Part shown: positions 1 through 5,921 of the stretch, piece after piece
Position numbering within the stretch: position 1 is the stretch's first letter
Layout of the letters: each line of letters starts with the position of its first letter
Assembly: GCA_937883885.1 (NCBI GenBank)
Contig: CAKZXL010000776.1
Coordinates: forward strand, 1 to 7,578
Reading direction: 5' to 3'
From: an uncultured Aquincola sp.
GTDB taxonomy: Bacteria; Pseudomonadota; Gammaproteobacteria; Burkholderiales; Burkholderiaceae
DNA length: 7,578 bases
The notes under the pieces: model-generated
Told to the model about the DNA's origin: nothing
What the model saw: only the letters and a program-made list of their open reading frames with translations
Database searches by the model: none
Made by a program: the position numbers and the translations under genes

Positions 1-228
1 CAGGCCCTGCGCCGCGCAGCCCTGGCCGGCCTGGGCCTGGCCATGCTGCCCGAGGTGATGGTGGCCGACGACGTGGCGCAAGGCCGGCTGCGACCGCTGC
101 TGCAGCCCTACGCGCTGCCGCGCCGGCCGATGCACCTGCTGTACGCACCCGAGCGCCAGCGTTCGCCCAAGCTGCAGGGGTTCATTGCGTTTGCGCTGCG
201 GGCGTTTGGGGCGGGGGTGGAGGACTGA
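1..228 (+). CDS. LysR-type transcriptional regulator, C-terminal end (5' truncated by the window)
   Basis: The frame is open from base 1 and ends at TGA 226-228, giving the last 75 residues of a protein whose start lies outside the window. The sequence GLGLAMLPEVMVADDVAQGRL followed by a proline- and arginine-rich strand and YAPERQRSPKLQGFIAF is the typical end of the LysR substrate-binding domain (PF03466 type): 'G-x-G-[IL]-[AT]-x-[LV]-P' , then a 'G-x-L-x-x-[LV]-L' turn, then the 'Y/P-x-x-R-x-x-[SP]-x-K-[LV]-x-x-F-[IV]-x-[FW]' terminal helix. Family knowledge says this would be a DNA-binding, effector-responsive regulator with an N-terminal winged HTH that is not visible here. Its target genes are probably upstream, outside the window, and nothing ties it to the and operon. 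The family call is fairly sure; the effector is unknown. Confidence 0.82.
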   Translation, partial: QALRRAALAGLGLAMLPEVMVADDVAQGRLRPLLQPYALPRRPMHLLYAPERQRSPKLQGFIAFALRAFGAGVED

Positions 229-258
229 TGGTTGCAGGAGGAGGTTGTTGCGACTGGC

Positions 259-268
259 CTGGCTAGGC
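259..268. repeat. Left copy of 10-bp direct repeat CTGGCTAGGC
   Basis: CTGGCTAGGC is repeated exactly at 1061-1070. The two copies, 802 bp apart in the same orientation, bracket the AT-richer segment with the orphan gene 529-1056. CTAG-containing words are generally rare in bacteria. The repeat is short enough to arise by chance, so a role as a target-site or attachment-site remnant is only a suggestion. Confidence 0.3.
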
Positions 269-516
269 GTGCCGATGGGGTCGAGGTTGAAGCGAACAGC
301 GGCTAGCGCGTTACGCGTCCCGTGACCAGGAGCTTTAGCTGTGGGCGCTTTTTTCGGCAATTTAGCGAGCGTTTGCGCTTGGCAACCCTCTGAGGAAGCT
401 CTGACGAGTCAAGCAGTTGCAGCGTCCAATCTGGGGGAGTTATTGTTGCGCAATCAGCCCTTCTTGAGCAGCAGTGGCTGTCTATCGAGAACGAGTTATG
501 TCCCACACTCAACGAT

Positions 517-522
517 AAGGAG
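517..522 (+). promoter_or_regulatory. Ribosome-binding site AAGGAG for the gene at 529
   Basis: AAGGAG lies 6 nt upstream of ATG 529-531. It is the strongest Shine-Dalgarno match in this part of the window and fixes the start of the orphan gene, even though the same frame stays open further upstream without an ATG. Confidence 0.75.
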
Positions 523-528
523 ATACCA

Positions 529-1056
529 ATGGGAATTGACTATCAAAATCTTGACGACGTCACTCGGAAACACATGGCTGATGAGGTGGCTCTCGGCAAT
601 CACTACATGAGCCCGAGGCTAACGGCTGCGGGTCTAGCAGCTTGGCCAGGGCTGCTTGCGAATGCTGTTGCGCGGGAAAACGACGACTGGCTTGCTGAGC
701 AACTGTTGGCCCATGGTCATTTCCGCTCGGAGGAGTCGTACACGAGAAACGGGAAGCAGTTCACTCGTCGAATCAATCAAGAGAGTTCCGCTGTGCAACT
801 GGCCGAGGGTGAGTTCAATCGCATCTATGTTCGAGCTCTTTGTATCCGAGCAACTGAAGCTGGGCAAGATCATCTTGTCGTCTATCGCGGCAAGGCTGTG
901 GCTCAACCTCGGCCCGAATCGGAAGCCAAGATCGGCACTTCCGTTCCGGTCGTCGTCCTCTTGGAGGCTTTGCGCAAGAATGACTTCGTCACTATCGAGT
1001 CTGCTTTGGGTGTCCCAGGTGGCCCTAACTCAGGCTTGACTTGCAGGCTCCCATAG
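529..1056 (+). CDS. Hypothetical cytoplasmic protein, 175 aa, function unknown
   Basis: I do not recognise a named family. The start at 529 has an AAGGAG site 6 nt upstream and the frame runs 175 codons to TAG 1054-1056. The protein is soluble and charged, with no signal peptide or membrane segment. It opens with an acidic helix (DYQNLDDVTRKHMADEV, residues 4-20), has a helical middle with NDDWLAEQLLAHGHF (51-65), then the best conserved-looking block EGEFNRIYVRALCIRA (93-108), a strand HLVVYRGKAV (115-124), a PRPESEAKIG turn (127-136), a helix VVVLLEALRK (141-150), and a GPNSGLTCRLP end (165-175) that reads like a natural terminus. Its DNA is clearly less G/C-biased than the neighbours: 29 of 60 bases in 541-600 are G or C. 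This suggests horizontal acquisition. It is a lone gene between unrelated genes. That it is a real gene is likely; no function is proposed. Confidence 0.68.
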   Translation: MGIDYQNLDDVTRKHMADEVALGNHYMSPRLTAAGLAAWPGLLANAVARENDDWLAEQLLAHGHFRSEESYTRNGKQFTRRINQESSAVQLAEGEFNRIYVRALCIRATEAGQDHLVVYRGKAVAQPRPESEAKIGTSVPVVVLLEALRKNDFVTIESALGVPGGPNSGLTCRLP

Positions 1057-1060
1057 AGCG

Positions 1061-1070
1061 CTGGCTAGGC
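1061..1070. repeat. Right copy of 10-bp direct repeat CTGGCTAGGC
   Basis: This is identical to 259-268 and begins 4 nt after the stop codon of the orphan gene. It overlaps the left arm of the inverted repeat at 1068-1103. Confidence 0.3.
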
Positions 1071-1103
1071 TGAACCTTTCGTTCCACCGGACTGGTTCAA
1101 GCC
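1068..1103. repeat. Inverted repeat just downstream of the orphan gene
   Basis: GGCTGAACC (1068-1076) pairs with GGTTCAAGCC (1094-1103) apart from one bulged base, around a 17-nt loop. A second, competing pair, CACCGG (1085-1090) with CCGGTG (1105-1110), overlaps it. Eleven nt after the stop codon it could act as a 3' transcript hairpin, but no T-run follows, so it is not a standard intrinsic terminator. Confidence 0.4.
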
Positions 1104-1547
1104 GCCGGTGACCGCCGATGTCGAACGCAAGTGATCATCCGAGCACTTGACCCGACGATGCCCCCGCCTTCCAGGAGCTGCGACTTTTCGCTCTGGATGA
1201 GAGTTCTTCGCCGTTGCAAGAACGAGGAAGAGCGTGATGGAGCTGCTCAACAGGTCGAAGTCTTTGTCGCAGGGTCACCCGAAAGGACTATCTGTGGCTG
1301 CATTGCAACCAACCTACTTGTCGGGTTTTGCAGTGTCGATCGAGATCAAGGTCTCGGGGAGCGTGCCGCCTCTTGCCTTAATAAGGGTGCTCAGTTGATC
1401 TGATTGTGGCGTTGGAGCCGGCAAACGGACATGGCCATCAAAGGCCAGTACGCCAGCGACTGAGGCACCAGGCATCGGCCAGCCGCTGCGCCTGCGCTCC
1501 GCATGGTCGGCTCAGGCCCGCGTCAGTCAGGCGACAACGGCATGGGA

Positions 1548-1562
1548 GCGCTCGGCGAGCGC
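1548..1562. repeat. Palindrome upstream of the envelope-protein gene
   Basis: GCGCTCGGCGAGCGC is a perfect 7+1+7 palindrome centred on one G, 65 bp before the ATG at 1628. As RNA it would form a 5-bp GC stem with a 5-nt loop. It may be a regulator site, a terminator stem of something upstream, or chance in GC-rich DNA. Confidence 0.3.
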
Positions 1563-1627
1563 CGGGCGTGGACGATTGACCGCGCCCGGCCAGGTCGCCT
1601 GCAATGCGCCAGTCCAGGGAGGGGTCG

Positions 1628-2671
1628 ATGGTGTCGAGCCGGCGGAAGAGATGGGTGTGGCTTGCCTTGCTGCTGAGCGCATGCGGGGTTGCCTGGCTGC
1701 TGACGCGACCGCCAGCGCCCCGCCCGCCGCTGGTCGTGCGCAGCCCTGGCCCGGTGGACACGGGCATCTGGCCGCCCGCCGCGCAGACGCCGGTGTTCGA
1801 GCCGATCGCCGCTGCCTCCGAGCCCGCGCCTGCAGTGCCGCCCGCGGCCGCACCGCTGGACCCCGGCCTGCGCCAGCGCAGCGAGTGGCTCGCCCGCCTG
1901 CGGCTGTCGACCAACCTGCGTGCGCTGTTGAACGAGGCGCAGGCGCGGCCGGCAGTGGGCGGGCTGGTGCTGGCGCAGCGGATCGGCACCTTGTGTGGCA
2001 CGGCGCAGGAGGCGAAGGACCTTCACGCCATGCTGCCCGCCATCGACGTGAACCACCCGCTCTATGGGCGACACCAGGCGGCGGTGGAGCGGCTGGAGGC
2101 CTGGTGCGGTCCGGCGGTGGGGCCGGAGAAGGACGCCGACTTTGCGGTGGCCCACTACACGAAGCCCGGCCAGCCCGACCCCTTGTTGAACGTGTTGAAC
2201 GACCTGGTGTTTCAGCGGCGCGACCGTGAAGCAGCGCTGGCAGACGCCTTGAACCGCTTCGACCCCGCGTATGCGCGCGTCCTGCTGCCCGTCAGCAGGC
2301 CCGAGAACGATCAGCCCGCCGCGGTGTGGTTCAACGGCGAGCGTTACCCGCTGCAGGGCGGCGACGATGCCGGCGTGGCCCTGTCCAACAGCCCGTTGCT
2401 GGTGGAGTGCGCCTTTGGTGCCGTGTGCAACAGCGCGGACGACGCTGAACTGGCCCTGAAGTGTGCGCAGAACCCGATGTACTGCGCCGCCACCAACCGC
2501 CAGGAGCTGGTGGCGCTGATGATCTACGACGACCTGGACCGTGACCCGCAGCTCACGCATGCGCAAAAGATGGCCAGGGCCACCGCCTTGCTGGCCCGCG
2601 CGCAATCGATGGCCGACGAGATCGTGCGGCAGATCCAGGCGAAAAACGTCGCGGCCTTCATGCCACGTTGA
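1628..2671 (+). CDS. Membrane-anchored envelope protein with six extracytoplasmic cysteines, function unknown
   Basis: The start chosen is ATG 1628, preceded by a purine-rich GGGAGGGG site. An upstream in-frame ATG at 1604 lacks one and would only add MRQSREGS. The 347-aa product has a basic N-terminus (SSRRKRW), one hydrophobic segment (residues 9-25), a proline/alanine-rich linker (28-80), and a largely helical domain (81-347). By the positive-inside rule the domain should face the periplasm. Cysteines at 123, 160, 261, 267, 279 and 286 could form disulfides. The cluster at 261-286, CAFGAVC-x11-C-x6-C, is the most distinctive part. Residues LSAC at 16-19 resemble a lipobox, but hydrophobic residues follow the cysteine, so a transmembrane anchor is more likely. 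G+C and codon use match the backbone. It converges on andR with a 21-nt gap and appears functionally unrelated. I recognise no named family. Confidence 0.82.
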   Translation: MVSSRRKRWVWLALLLSACGVAWLLTRPPAPRPPLVVRSPGPVDTGIWPPAAQTPVFEPIAAASEPAPAVPPAAAPLDPGLRQRSEWLARLRLSTNLRALLNEAQARPAVGGLVLAQRIGTLCGTAQEAKDLHAMLPAIDVNHPLYGRHQAAVERLEAWCGPAVGPEKDADFAVAHYTKPGQPDPLLNVLNDLVFQRRDREAALADALNRFDPAYARVLLPVSRPENDQPAAVWFNGERYPLQGGDDAGVALSNSPLLVECAFGAVCNSADDAELALKCAQNPMYCAATNRQELVALMIYDDLDRDPQLTHAQKMARATALLARAQSMADEIVRQIQAKNVAAFMPR

Positions 2672-2692
2672 AGGCGCGGCCCCACGGCCCGC
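2672..2692. terminator. Convergent gap with a GC-rich bulged hairpin, weak terminator candidate
   Basis: The 21 nt between the stop codons of the envelope-protein gene and andR contain GCGGCC (2676-2681) and GGCCCGC (2686-2692), which pair with one bulged C around CCAC. A hairpin here would serve both converging transcripts. There is no T-run on either strand, so intrinsic termination is doubtful. Confidence 0.3.
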
Positions 2693-3700
2693 TCAATGCC
2701 CCGCACGCGCCTGCGTCTGGCTCGGCACCTCGCCGAAGCGGGCCTTGTAGTAGCTGGCGAAGCGGCCCGCATGCGCAAAGCCGAAGCGCAGCGCCGTCTC
2801 CGTGACGGTGGCCTGCGGATGCAGCGCCAGGTGGCTGCGTGCGGCCTGCAGCCGGCGTTCACGCACCCAGGCCATGGGCGACAGGTTGTGCACCTGCGCG
2901 CACAGCTCATGCAGCGTGCGCACGCTCATGTTGCCGGCACGGGCCAGGTCTTCCAGGCTGATGGGCGCACCCAGGTGGGTGTCGATGTAGTGCATCACCG
3001 CTTCGATGCGCTGCGACTGGCGGCTGCCGCCGGGGGCGGTGCCACGCTCGGCTGCTGGCGGCTCGGCCGCAGGCGCGCTGCCCGCGGTGCGCGCCTGCGC
3101 CGCCACGAACATGGCCACGCTGCGCTCGAAGTGGGTGAGCCAGGCCGCGCGCATCGGCGTATCGGCGGTGAGTGACATCGCGCCCAGCAGGGCCTCGGTG
3201 TGCAGGTCCCACAGCGCGGTGTGCTCGCGCGGCAGCACATGGCCGGGGCCGATGTCCACCGGCTGGTCGGGCTGCATGCCGGTGACTTCGCGCAGCAGGT
3301 TGTGCGGCACGCGCACGATGAGTTGCGCGGTGCCCGGCTGCCAGTGCAGCCGCACGCCGCGGCGTGCCGGCAGCACGGCCGAACGACCTTCGGCGATGTA
3401 GAGGCGCTGGCCTTCGGTCTCGACCTCGAGCCCGCCCACCAGCGAGGTGTGCACCAGGCAGAAGTCGTCGAAGGGATGGGGCGTGACCTCCACCTCGGCG
3501 CCGTACTTGAGCATGTAGACGTGCAGGTGCTCGGTGCGGCCCTTGTGCATCACCGCGTCGGGCGCGCCGCGGCGCCAGCGCAGGGCATGGTCGGCCAGTT
3601 CGCGGGCCACGTGGTCGTGCACGGCCACCCGTTCGTCCGACCGGAACAGGCACTGCGCGGTGAGAGGCGAGAGCGCCTTGCTGCTGAGGGTCAGGGGCAT
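2693..3700 (-). CDS. andR: AraC/XylS-family transcriptional activator of the and operon
   Basis: The start chosen is ATG 3698-3700, giving 335 aa. An in-frame TTG at 3829 would add 43 residues of unconvincing sequence and use up the whole intergenic region. Residues about 10-205 form the effector-binding, cupin-like domain of the XylS/AntR type (AraC_binding_2), with blocks LHVYMLKYGAEVEVTP (59-74), GQRLYIAEGRSAVLPARRG (97-115) and a long helix near 183-203. A proline/alanine linker (206-228) leads to the C-terminal double HTH: ISLEDLARAGNMSVRTLHEL (247-266) and TVTETALRFGFAHAGRFASYYK (298-319), closing with the family's RFGEVPSQ. Its product should bind the aromatic substrate and DNA in the cytoplasm. 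Divergent placement 141 bp from andAc matches andR of B. cepacia DBO1. The family is near certain; the effector, anthranilate, is inferred from context. Confidence 0.85.
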   Translation of the reverse strand: MPLTLSSKALSPLTAQCLFRSDERVAVHDHVARELADHALRWRRGAPDAVMHKGRTEHLHVYMLKYGAEVEVTPHPFDDFCLVHTSLVGGLEVETEGQRLYIAEGRSAVLPARRGVRLHWQPGTAQLIVRVPHNLLREVTGMQPDQPVDIGPGHVLPREHTALWDLHTEALLGAMSLTADTPMRAAWLTHFERSVAMFVAAQARTAGSAPAAEPPAAERGTAPGGSRQSQRIEAVMHYIDTHLGAPISLEDLARAGNMSVRTLHELCAQVHNLSPMAWVRERRLQAARSHLALHPQATVTETALRFGFAHAGRFASYYKARFGEVPSQTQARAGH

Positions 3701-3841
3701 TTGTGGTGCGCGGTCGGGTGACGGTGAGCCAATTTCGCAAGAACTGGACCGACTGTGCGCGAAGTCTGCCAAAGCTGGATAGCTGTGGCATTCCCGGGTC
3801 TCGACACTGAACAGCGTCAAGTCACGCAAGAGGTGAAGCCC
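3701..3841. promoter_or_regulatory. Divergent andR-andAc control region with an operator-like palindrome and direct repeats
   Basis: These 141 bp must hold both promoters. At 3767-3790 lies an imperfect palindrome, arms TGCCAAAGCT and AGCTGTGGCA around GGAT, with 9 of 10 positions paired. CTGGA-N4-CTGTG at 3744-3757 is echoed by CTGGA-N3-CTGTG at 3775-3787, offset by 30-31 bp or about three helical turns, which is the kind of direct repeat AraC/XylS proteins bind. No strong sigma-70 -35/-10 pair is visible downstream, as expected of an activator-dependent promoter. The site ends 51 bp before the andAc start codon, leaving room for a promoter and short leader. AAGAGGTGA at 3828-3836 is the andAc ribosome-binding site. 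Which repeat is the true AndR operator is inference. Confidence 0.55.
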
Positions 3842-5119
3842 ATGGCGGACACGCCGATCCAGGAACGCGCGCCCAGCGAGCGGTCCATCTCCTTCCCGCA
3901 GGCAGACGGGTCTTCCGTGCCTTATGCGGTGTTCAGTTCACAGGCGGTGTACGACCGCGAGCAGGAGCGCCTCTACCGCGGCCCGTACTGGAGCTTCGTC
4001 GCGCTGGCCGCTGAGCTGCCCAACGTGCACGACTTCAAGAGCACCTTCGTGGGCGATACGCCGGTGGTGGTCACGCGCACGGCCAACGGCTTTGCCTGCT
4101 GGGTGAACCGCTGCGCCCACCGCGGTGCGATGGTGTGCCGCGAAAAACACGGCAACGCGGCCAGCCACACCTGCGTGTACCACCAGTGGGCCTACAACTG
4201 CGAAGGCGACCTGCAGGGCCTGCCGTTCCGCCGCGGCATCCGCACCGACAACGGCACGCTGGCCGGCATGACCAAGGCCTTCAAGCCCGAAGACCACGGC
4301 CTGCAGAAGCTGCGCGCCGTGAACTACAAGGGCCTGATCTTCGCCACCTTCAGCGACGAGGCGCCGCCGATCGAAGACTACCTGGGCCCCGAGATGAAGC
4401 CCTGGGTGGACCGTGTGTTCCACAAGCCCACGGTGTACCTGGGCTGCACGCGGCAGTACAGCAAGAGCAACTGGAAGCTGTACTTCGAGAACGTGAAGGA
4501 CCCCTACCACGCCAGCCTGCTGCACCTGTTCCACACCACCTTCAACATCTTCCGCGTGGGCATGCAGGCGCGCTCGCTGCCCGATGCCAAGCACGGCCTG
4601 CACAGCCTGATCACGGTGACCAAGCCGCCGGTGGAGTCGGACACCGCGGCGGCCTACAAGCAGCAGGACATCCGCTCGATGCAGGAAGGCTTCAGCCTGG
4701 AAGACGGCTACCTGCTGGGGCAGATCAAGGAGTTCGAAGAAGACTGCACCAACCACATCCAGCCGATCTTTCCGCAGCTGGTGATCCAGCAGATCCACAA
4801 CACGCTGGTGGCGCGGCAGCTGCTGCCCAAGGGGCCGGGCAACTTCGAGCTGGTATTCCATTTCTTCGGCTACGAAGACGACACGCCCGAGCTGCGCGAG
4901 ATGCGGCTGCTGCAGGCCAACCTGGTGGGGCCGGCCGGCTACATCAGCATGGAAGACACCGAGGCCACCGAACTGGTGCAGCGCGGCACCGTGCGTGATG
5001 GCGACAAGGTGTCCTTCATGGGCATGGGTCTGGACGCCCCCGACGAAACGCGCACCAACATCACCGAAAGCCTGATCCGTCGCTTCTGGGCCGGCTATCA
5101 GAAGGCCATGGGGTACTGA
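3842..5119 (+). CDS. andAc: Anthranilate 1,2-dioxygenase (deaminating, decarboxylating), large oxygenase subunit
   Basis: This is the catalytic alpha subunit of a Rieske non-heme iron dioxygenase. The likely reaction is anthranilate + O2 + NADH to catechol + CO2 + NH3. ATG 3842 follows AAGAGGTGA with 5-nt spacing; an in-frame ATG at 3755 only extends into the promoter region. The 425-aa length fits AndAc-type subunits. The Rieske [2Fe-2S] ligands are C91-x-H93 (CAHRG) and C111-x2-H114 (CVYHQW). The catalytic domain has ENVKDPYHASLLH: N217, bridging-type D220, and iron ligands H223 and H228. D372 in GYISMEDTEA is the probable third ligand, and LVQRG follows at 378-382. All key residues are present. 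It leads an operon with andAd 2 nt downstream. The family call is certain. Anthranilate rests on the andR-Ac-Ad-Ab-Aa order; a salicylate or other substituted-benzoate substrate remains possible. Confidence 0.82.
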   Translation: MADTPIQERAPSERSISFPQADGSSVPYAVFSSQAVYDREQERLYRGPYWSFVALAAELPNVHDFKSTFVGDTPVVVTRTANGFACWVNRCAHRGAMVCREKHGNAASHTCVYHQWAYNCEGDLQGLPFRRGIRTDNGTLAGMTKAFKPEDHGLQKLRAVNYKGLIFATFSDEAPPIEDYLGPEMKPWVDRVFHKPTVYLGCTRQYSKSNWKLYFENVKDPYHASLLHLFHTTFNIFRVGMQARSLPDAKHGLHSLITVTKPPVESDTAAAYKQQDIRSMQEGFSLEDGYLLGQIKEFEEDCTNHIQPIFPQLVIQQIHNTLVARQLLPKGPGNFELVFHFFGYEDDTPELREMRLLQANLVGPAGYISMEDTEATELVQRGTVRDGDKVSFMGMGLDAPDETRTNITESLIRRFWAGYQKAMGY

Positions 5120-5121
5120 AC

Positions 5122-5598
5122 ATGGACCAGCAACTCATCCTGTGGCTGGAGCTCAATGCCCTCCAGCAGCGCTACGTGCACCTGCTGGACAGCGGCCTGC
5201 TGGAGCAGTGGCCCGAGCTGTTCACCGAAGACGCCGAGTACAAGATCATCAGCAAGGAGAACGACGACCGCGGCCTGCCGGCGCCCATCGTCTTCTGCCG
5301 CAACCGGGCCATGATGCGCGACCGCGTGGTGGCCACGCGGCACGCCAACATCTACGAGGCGCACACCTACCGCCATGCGGTCAGCGGCCTGACGATCGAG
5401 AAGGTCGACGGCGACGTGGTGGAGACCACCTCCAGCTACATCGTCGTCAACACCGGCCTGGCCGGTGATTCGGTGGTCTACCAGGCCGGCTGCTACCGCG
5501 ACACCGTGGTCAAGGTCGATGGCCAATGGCGCTACCGCCGCAAGCATGCGGTGTACGACACCTCGCGCGTGTACACCCTGCTGGCCACGCCCATCTGA
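5122..5598 (+). CDS. andAd: Anthranilate 1,2-dioxygenase, small oxygenase subunit
   Basis: This is the non-catalytic beta subunit of the oxygenase, which assembles with AndAc, in most relatives as alpha3beta3. It has 158 aa, close to the usual length for this family (ring_hydroxyl_B, NTF2/SnoaL-like cone fold). Typical landmarks are the N-terminal helix with QRYVHLLDSGLLEQWPELFTEDAEY (16-40), NRAMMRDRVVATRHANIYE (61-79) and HAVSGLTIEKVDGD (85-98). The closing strands YQAGCYRDTVVKVDGQWRYR (120-139) then lead into KHAVYDTSRV (141-150). It carries no metal-binding motif, as expected. ATG 5122 is 2 nt after the andAc stop with only a weak purine-rich site (TGGGG near 5108-5112), so translation is probably coupled to andAc, helping keep the subunits in balance. 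Confidence 0.85.
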   Translation: MDQQLILWLELNALQQRYVHLLDSGLLEQWPELFTEDAEYKIISKENDDRGLPAPIVFCRNRAMMRDRVVATRHANIYEAHTYRHAVSGLTIEKVDGDVVETTSSYIVVNTGLAGDSVVYQAGCYRDTVVKVDGQWRYRRKHAVYDTSRVYTLLATPI

Positions 5599-5609
5599 AG
5601 GAGCCCACC

Positions 5610-5921
5610 ATGAGCCAATGGCAGGACGTGGGCGAAACCGCCCAGTTCATCGAAGAAGAACCGCGTGCGGTGATGGTGGCCGGCGAGCCCGTGGCCGTGG
5701 TGCGCCTGGGCGACGAGTTCCTGGCCGTGCACGACATCTGCACCCATGAAGTGGCCCGGCTGTCCGAAGGTTTCGTGGAAGACGGCTGCATCGAATGCCC
5801 GCTGCACCAGGGCCTGTTCGACCTGCGCACCGGTGCCGCCCGCAAGGCACCGTGCGTGACGCCGGTGCGCATCTACAAGACCCGCGTGCAGGGCGATCGA
5901 CTGGAAGTGCAGGCGCCATGA
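5610..5921 (+). CDS. andAb: Anthranilate 1,2-dioxygenase system, Rieske ferredoxin
   Basis: This 103-aa soluble Rieske [2Fe-2S] ferredoxin carries single electrons from the reductase AndAa to the oxygenase AndAc. The ligands are C44-x-H46 (CTHE) and C63-x2-H66 (CPLHQG), spaced 17 residues apart as in the family. LGDEFLAVHDICTHEVARLSEG (33-54) and CPLHQGLFDLRTGAARKAP (63-81) match the canonical Rieske fold. Upstream in-frame ATG 5526 lies inside andAd; the real start, ATG 5610, follows GAAGGAG at 5597-5603, which overlaps the andAd stop. The gene sits 11 nt after andAd and its TGA overlaps the andAa start. Because a separate ferredoxin is present, the system is three-component and distinct from the two-component AntABC/BenABC type, in which one reductase carries its own iron-sulfur domain. 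Confidence 0.88.
   Translation: MSQWQDVGETAQFIEEEPRAVMVAGEPVAVVRLGDEFLAVHDICTHEVARLSEGFVEDGCIECPLHQGLFDLRTGAARKAPCVTPVRIYKTRVQGDRLEVQAP

Larger units (their letters stand above)
229..528. other. Intergenic stretch with no convincing gene, entry to an AT-richer segment
   Basis: No convincing gene lies in these 300 bases. Short open frames on both strands (for example 341-610 plus and 303-512 minus) lack a good ribosome-binding site and show no family-like sequence. The G+C content falls after about 330, with runs such as GCTTTTTTCGG near 350. The frame of the gene at 529 is open upstream to a TGA near 391 and reads smoothly (for instance SALLEQQWLSIENELCPTLN), but it has no ATG, so the gene start stays at 529. 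A short palindrome, TTGCGCAA, lies at 446-453. The promoter of the downstream gene should be here, but no clear -35/-10 pair was found. Confidence 0.5.
1057..1627. other. About 570 bp without an intact gene; possible decayed coding traces
   Basis: No frame here gives a convincing complete gene. Several short stretches do read like protein in different frames. FVPPDWFKPPVTADVERK then TGA is at 1078-1134, in the same frame as the gene ending at 1056. PDDAPAFQELRLFALDESSS runs from 1151 to a TGA at 1235-1237 in another frame. A 53-codon frame starting MELLNRSKSL is at 1237-1398, and an overlapping frame starting ATG 1131 ends at 1403. A further fragment, MAIKGQYASD then TGA, is at 1431-1463. Such broken, frame-switching traces are what a decayed gene or inserted element leaves, but none matches a family I can name, and chance cannot be excluded. 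G+C rises again after about 1430, suggesting a return to backbone DNA before the gene at 1628. Confidence 0.35.

Noticed and set aside
1068..1103. Integron attC site next to a cassette-like orphan gene
   Set aside because: The arms do not contain the GTTRRRY/RYYYAAC core sites and the usual L/R box arrangement is missing. The inverted repeat is kept only as an unexplained hairpin.
1131..1403. A 90-codon plus-strand frame as a real gene
   Set aside because: It lacks a ribosome-binding site, its composition is ordinary and it shows no family blocks. Competing frames in the same stretch read equally well, so it is described only as a possible decayed region.
1523..2605. A 360-codon minus-strand frame antisense to the envelope-protein gene
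   Set aside because: The plus-strand frame has a good ribosome site, a coherent anchor-linker-domain layout and sensible composition. The minus product is Gln/Arg/His/Gly-rich without an anchor or motifs.
3701..3829. N-terminal extension of AndR from TTG 3829
   Set aside because: It would use a rare start codon, add 43 residues unlike the family, and cover the entire divergent control region. ATG 3700 gives the usual domain start and length.
3938..4861. A 307-codon minus-strand frame inside andAc
   Set aside because: It is antisense to a gene with intact Rieske and iron-ligand motifs. The low-complexity His/Val/Gln-rich product and lack of a ribosome site mark it as a shadow.
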